Below are positions 8,364 to 10,583 of a stretch of DNA of 10,583 bases, piece after piece. Positions within the stretch are counted from its first letter, which is position 1. Each line of letters starts with the position of its first letter. The translations under genes and the position numbers were made by a program. The DNA lies in NCBI GenBank assembly GCA_964566545.1, contig CAZMIX010000070.1, positions 1 through 10,583 of the forward strand, given 5' to 3'. Below the pieces are notes generated by a model. It was not told the origin of the DNA, did no database searches, and saw only the letters and a list, made by a program, of their open reading frames with translations. Source of the DNA: JAEYFP01 sp964566545 (lineage in GTDB: Bacteria > Bacillota > Clostridia > Lachnospirales > Lachnospiraceae).

Positions 8364-8987
8364 ATGAATGTAAGTACGGTGCCTACAAAAGGAAATCTGA
8401 TGTCTTTGCAGAATTCATTAAAGCTTGCCAGACAGGGCTATGAGCTGATGGATAAAAAAAGGAATATTCTGATTGCAGAGCTGACCGGCCTGATCGACGA
8501 GGCTAAGGGCATTCAGTCCGAAATTGATGTGACCTTCCGAAAGGCGTATAAAGCGTTACAGGAGGCAAATATTGAGCTTGGCATCAGCTATGTGCAGGAG
8601 GTTGCCGAAGCGATGGAGGTAGAAAACTCCATTGTCATCAAAACACGAAGTGTCATGGGCACAGAAATTCCGCGGGTAGAAATGGACGAAACGGAAAAGA
8701 AGCCAACATTTGCCTTTTACAGCACAAGATATTCCCTTGATGAAGTCAGAGAGGCGTTCCAGAAGGTGAAAGAGCTGACGACAAGGCTTTCCGCCGTCGA
8801 AAATTCCGCATACCGCCTCGCGGCAAATATTCGCAAGACGCAGAAGCGGGCGAACGCCCTGAATAATATTACGATTCCGACCTATGAAGCGCTTTGCAAA
8901 AGCATTCAATCTGCCCTGGAAGAAAAGGAGCGGGAGGAATTTACAAGGTTAAAGGTAATCAAACGAAACAAACAAAAAGGAGCCTGA
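8364..8987 (+). CDS. ntpD: V/A-type ATPase central rotor subunit D
   Basis: This 207-residue protein is the rotor shaft. It has a long N-terminal helix beginning with the family hallmark PTKGNLMSLQNSLKLARQGY (about 7-26), followed by LMDKKRNILIAEL. A matching C-terminal helix contains KRANALNNITIPTYEALCKSI (about 167-187). Together they form an antiparallel coiled coil that reaches into the A3B3 cavity and turns with F and C. The ATG at 8364 follows AAGGAGGG (8350-8357) at an optimal 6-nt spacing. It is the last gene of the operon. Its final codons form the left arm of the intrinsic terminator, with the stop codon falling in the loop. The gap after ntpB is 40 nt, the largest inside the operon, but holds no promoter or hairpin that I can see. 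Confidence 0.95.
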   Translation: MNVSTVPTKGNLMSLQNSLKLARQGYELMDKKRNILIAELTGLIDEAKGIQSEIDVTFRKAYKALQEANIELGISYVQEVAEAMEVENSIVIKTRSVMGTEIPRVEMDETEKKPTFAFYSTRYSLDEVREAFQKVKELTTRLSAVENSAYRLAANIRKTQKRANALNNITIPTYEALCKSIQSALEEKEREEFTRLKVIKRNKQKGA

Positions 8988-9006
8988 CAAAGCGGGTTCC
9001 TTTTTT
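8974..9006 (+). terminator. Intrinsic terminator of the V-ATPase operon, overlapping the ntpD 3' end
   Basis: AAAAAGGAGCC (8974-8984) can pair with GGTTCCTTTTT (8995-9005) over 11 positions, including one G-U pair. The loop of 10 nt contains the TGA stop of ntpD (8985-8987). A run of six T (9001-9006) forms the 3' tract. Paired GC content in the upper stem and the T run make this a convincing rho-independent terminator. Confidence 0.8.
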
Positions 9007-9046
9007 ATTACATAGGAAATTTCTGCGAATTTCCTATGTAATAAAA
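9003..9046. repeat. Perfect 19-bp palindrome with 6-nt loop
   Basis: The left arm TTTTATTACATAGGAAATT (9003-9021) and its exact reverse complement (9028-9046) flank the loop TCTGCG (9022-9027). The arm shares its first bases with the T run of the operon terminator, so both structures cannot form fully at once. It is followed by TTTTAT, which could make it a second terminator, but the perfection and length exceed what termination needs. With the neighbouring hairpin it may be one dispersed palindromic element. Confidence 0.85.
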
Positions 9047-9066
9047 TTTTATGCGCAGCTACGCGC

Positions 9067-9133
9067 GCGGAACAAAAGCTGTGCTGCCAAAGTATATGAT
9101 CGCGAGAGTGGGCGAAGCACACTTTTGTTCTGC
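9067..9133. repeat. Long imperfect hairpin (about 21 bp) downstream of the palindrome
   Basis: Bases 9067-9088 pair with 9111-9133. GCC/GGC closes the top, followed by TGTGCT/AGCACA and then an arm of about 12 bp containing GGAACAAAAG/CTTTTGTTC. The two bulges are one C at 9079 and GA at 9114-9115, and the apical loop is 22 nt (9089-9110). Compensated pairing over this length is unlikely by chance. I do not recognise it as a known RNA family or riboswitch. It is probably part of the same element as the palindrome just upstream. Confidence 0.7.
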
Positions 9134-9173
9134 CGATTTGTCCACTTTATTTCTGTGATTATCGTGGTTTTGC

Positions 9174-9202
9174 TTGCTATCTGCCGGAAATTCCCCTATA
9201 AT
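9174..9202 (+). promoter_or_regulatory. Likely promoter of the putP-like gene
   Basis: TTGCTA (9174-9179) and a perfect TATAAT (9197-9202) are separated by exactly 17 nt. The start of transcription would fall near 9209, giving a leader of about 59 nt before the ATG at 9268. This makes the symporter gene independent of the ATPase operon. Confidence 0.7.
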
Positions 9203-9240
9203 GCTTAAATATAAGCATTTTTATAAAAGTGCTCTTTTAT
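9200..9240 (+). promoter_or_regulatory. Two adjacent small dyads over the putP start region (possible operator or leader hairpins)
   Basis: The first dyad is AATGCTTA-AATA-TAAGCATT (9200-9219); it overlaps the -10 box and the expected transcription start. The second is ATAAAAG-TGCT-CTTTTAT (9223-9240) in the leader. Both are perfect, with 4-nt spacers. The first is placed where a repressor would block polymerase. The second lies entirely in the transcript and is AU-rich, so it is weak as an RNA hairpin. No regulator can be named. Confidence 0.4.
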
Positions 9241-9267
9241 TTTAGTAAAGGAGCAGGAGGAGGGAAT

Positions 9268-10583
9268 ATGGATTCCAGTACCATTCAAATTTTAGTTGCT
9301 ATGATTATCTATATGGCAGCGGTAATTGCGATCGGTTTTGCTTTTGCGAAAAAAGCAAACAAGAACACGGAGAGTTATTTCTTGGGCGGAAGGACTTTAG
9401 GTCCGTGGGTGAGCGCAATGAGCGCCGAGGCTTCCGATATGAGCGGATGGCTGCTGATGGGGCTTCCGGGCGTCGCTTATTGGTGCGGGCTTGCCGATGC
9501 CGCATGGACTGCGATCGGCCTGGGCGTCGGTACCTATATCAATTGGCTGATCGTATCCAAGAGACTGCGCCGTTACAGCATCAAGGCGGGTAACTCGATT
9601 ACGCTGCCGGAGTTTTTCTCTAACCGTTATAAGGAAGATAAAAAGGTCATCATGACTATTTCAGCCATTTTTATTTTGATATTTTTTACGGTTTATGCGG
9701 CAAGCTGCATGGTCACATGCGGCAAACTGTTTTCCACGTTATTCGGCACATCCTATATGTCCATGATGATCGTGGGAGCCATCTTCGTGCTGGTTTATAC
9801 GATTATAGGCGGCTTTTTAGCGGAAAGCGCATCCGACTTCATGCAGTCCATCGTCATGATTACCGCGTTGTCGACCGTCTTGATCGTAGGTACGGTGAGC
9901 GCTGGAGGTGTTGCAGCCGTTTATGAAAATGCAAAGAGCTTTCCTGGCTTTTTCGAGTTTTTCGGAATTGCTTCCCCTACGCTTGAAAACGGTGTACAGG
10001 CCGTTTCCAACGGGATGCCGGTATTCGGAGAGGCAAAGAGCTACGGATTTATTTCAGTTGTTTCCACGCTTGCGTGGGGCCTCGGCTATTTTGGAATGCC
10101 GCAGGTGCTCCTTCGCTTCATGGCGATCCGCAGCGAAGAGGAGCTGCCGCTCGCGCGCCGCATCGCGATGGTTTGGGTAATTATTTCTCTGGCAGCGGCG
10201 ATTTTTATCGGTATTGTCGGCAGATCGGTATTCCCGACGGAGCTTAGCACGGCCTCCGAGGCGGAAAACGTATTTATCCTGTTGTCCACCAGTATGCTTC
10301 CGGCTCTGCTTGCCGGATTTGTCATGGCAGGGATCCTTGCCGCGACGATCAGCTCCTCGGATTCTTATCTGCTGATCGCGGCTTCTGCGTTTTCCAAGAA
10401 TATCTACCAGGGACTGTTAAAAAAGGATGCCACGGATAAACAGGTTATGAACGTTTCCCGCGCGATGCTCCTTCTCATTACGGTGATTGCTATCATTATC
10501 GCTTTGGATGAAAAAAGCGTCATCTTCACGATCGTTTCGTTTGCATGGGCGGGCTTTGGTGCGACGTTCGGCCCTCTGATGCT
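9268..10583 (+). CDS. putP: Sodium/proline-type symporter PutP (SSS family), cut by right edge
   Basis: The reading frame is open from ATG 9268 to the window end: 438 codons of a family usually near 500. The ATG has GGAGGAGGG (9257-9265) just upstream. The protein is a multi-helix membrane carrier of the LeuT fold. SYFLGGRTLGPWVSAMSAEA (about 38-57) is followed by SDMSGWLLMGLPGVAY. Its Asp57 and Ser59 correspond to the Na+-site Asp55 and Ser57 of E. coli PutP. TIIGGFLAESASDFMQ (about 176-191) is the signature after helix 5. In the helix-9 segment AATISSSDSYLL, Ser362 and Ser363 occupy the places of E. coli Ser340 and Thr341, both Na+ ligands. It should import proline, or a related solute, with Na+. 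Proline is the best guess; another SSS substrate is possible. Its own promoter and the upstream terminator separate it from the ATPase operon. Confidence 0.88.
   Translation, partial: MDSSTIQILVAMIIYMAAVIAIGFAFAKKANKNTESYFLGGRTLGPWVSAMSAEASDMSGWLLMGLPGVAYWCGLADAAWTAIGLGVGTYINWLIVSKRLRRYSIKAGNSITLPEFFSNRYKEDKKVIMTISAIFILIFFTVYAASCMVTCGKLFSTLFGTSYMSMMIVGAIFVLVYTIIGGFLAESASDFMQSIVMITALSTVLIVGTVSAGGVAAVYENAKSFPGFFEFFGIASPTLENGVQAVSNGMPVFGEAKSYGFISVVSTLAWGLGYFGMPQVLLRFMAIRSEEELPLARRIAMVWVIISLAAAIFIGIVGRSVFPTELSTASEAENVFILLSTSMLPALLAGFVMAGILAATISSSDSYLLIAASAFSKNIYQGLLKKDATDKQVMNVSRAMLLLITVIAIIIALDEKSVIFTIVSFAWAGFGATFGPLM

Larger units (their letters stand above)
8988..9267. other. Non-coding interval between ntpD and putP
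   Basis: No credible gene lies in these 280 nt. In order it holds the right half of the operon terminator, a perfect 19-bp palindrome (9003-9046), a long imperfect hairpin (9067-9133), a short plain stretch (9134-9173), a promoter (9174-9202) and two small dyads (9200-9240) before the putP ribosome binding site. A 104-codon open frame crossing this interval from within ntpD reads through the hairpins and resembles no known protein. Confidence 0.8.

Noticed and set aside
8894..9208. A 104-codon plus-strand open frame running from within ntpD into the intergenic gap
   Set aside because: It overlaps ntpD in another frame, passes through the terminator and both hairpins, has no good ribosome binding site, and its product resembles no protein family I know. 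It is best seen as the translation of a structured non-coding element.
1..10583. CRISPR arrays, tRNA genes, insertion sequences and phage genes
   Set aside because: I looked for regularly spaced direct repeats, tRNA-like cloverleaf sequence, transposase motifs and integrase or phage genes, and saw none.

Overview
The window comes from a low-to-moderate GC Gram-positive bacterium, most likely an anaerobic Clostridia member and possibly of the Lachnospiraceae. That placement is inferred from three things: strong AGGAGG-type ribosome binding sites, a clostridial-style four-helix V-ATPase K subunit, and AT-rich promoters of the TTGnnn-17-TATAAT type. No rRNA or other taxonomic marker is present, so the family is a guess.

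Region 1 (1-245, minus strand) is the N-terminal part of a membrane acyltransferase (acyltransferase-3 family), cut by the left edge. Region 2 (246-410) is a divergent intergenic stretch carrying a good plus-strand sigma-A-type promoter (339-367). Region 3 (411-8987, plus strand) is one compact operon encoding a complete V/A-type ATPase. The gene order is G/H stalk (ntpF), C (ntpC), membrane subunit I (ntpI), proteolipid K (ntpK), F (ntpG), E (ntpE), catalytic A (ntpA), B (ntpB) and D (ntpD). Gaps are 40 nt or less and several genes overlap by 1-8 nt. The A3B3 head hydrolyses or makes ATP. D and F form the rotor shaft, and C joins the shaft to the K ring. E and the G/H subunit form peripheral stalks, and I supplies the ion half-channels and the essential arginine. 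No subunit appears to be missing.

Region 4 (8988-9267) is a 280-nt non-coding stretch. It starts with an intrinsic terminator that overlaps the end of ntpD. Next come a perfect 19-bp palindrome and a second long imperfect hairpin, which together look like a dispersed repeat element. It ends with a promoter and two small dyads just before the next gene. Region 5 (9268 to the right edge, plus strand) is a sodium/solute symporter of the PutP (Na+/proline) type, cut by the right edge after about 438 residues.

The core of the window is well-known biology. The least explained parts are the paired hairpins at 9003-9133, the dyads over the putP promoter, and the unusual N-terminal hairpin of the K subunit, which bears on whether the pump moves H+ or Na+.
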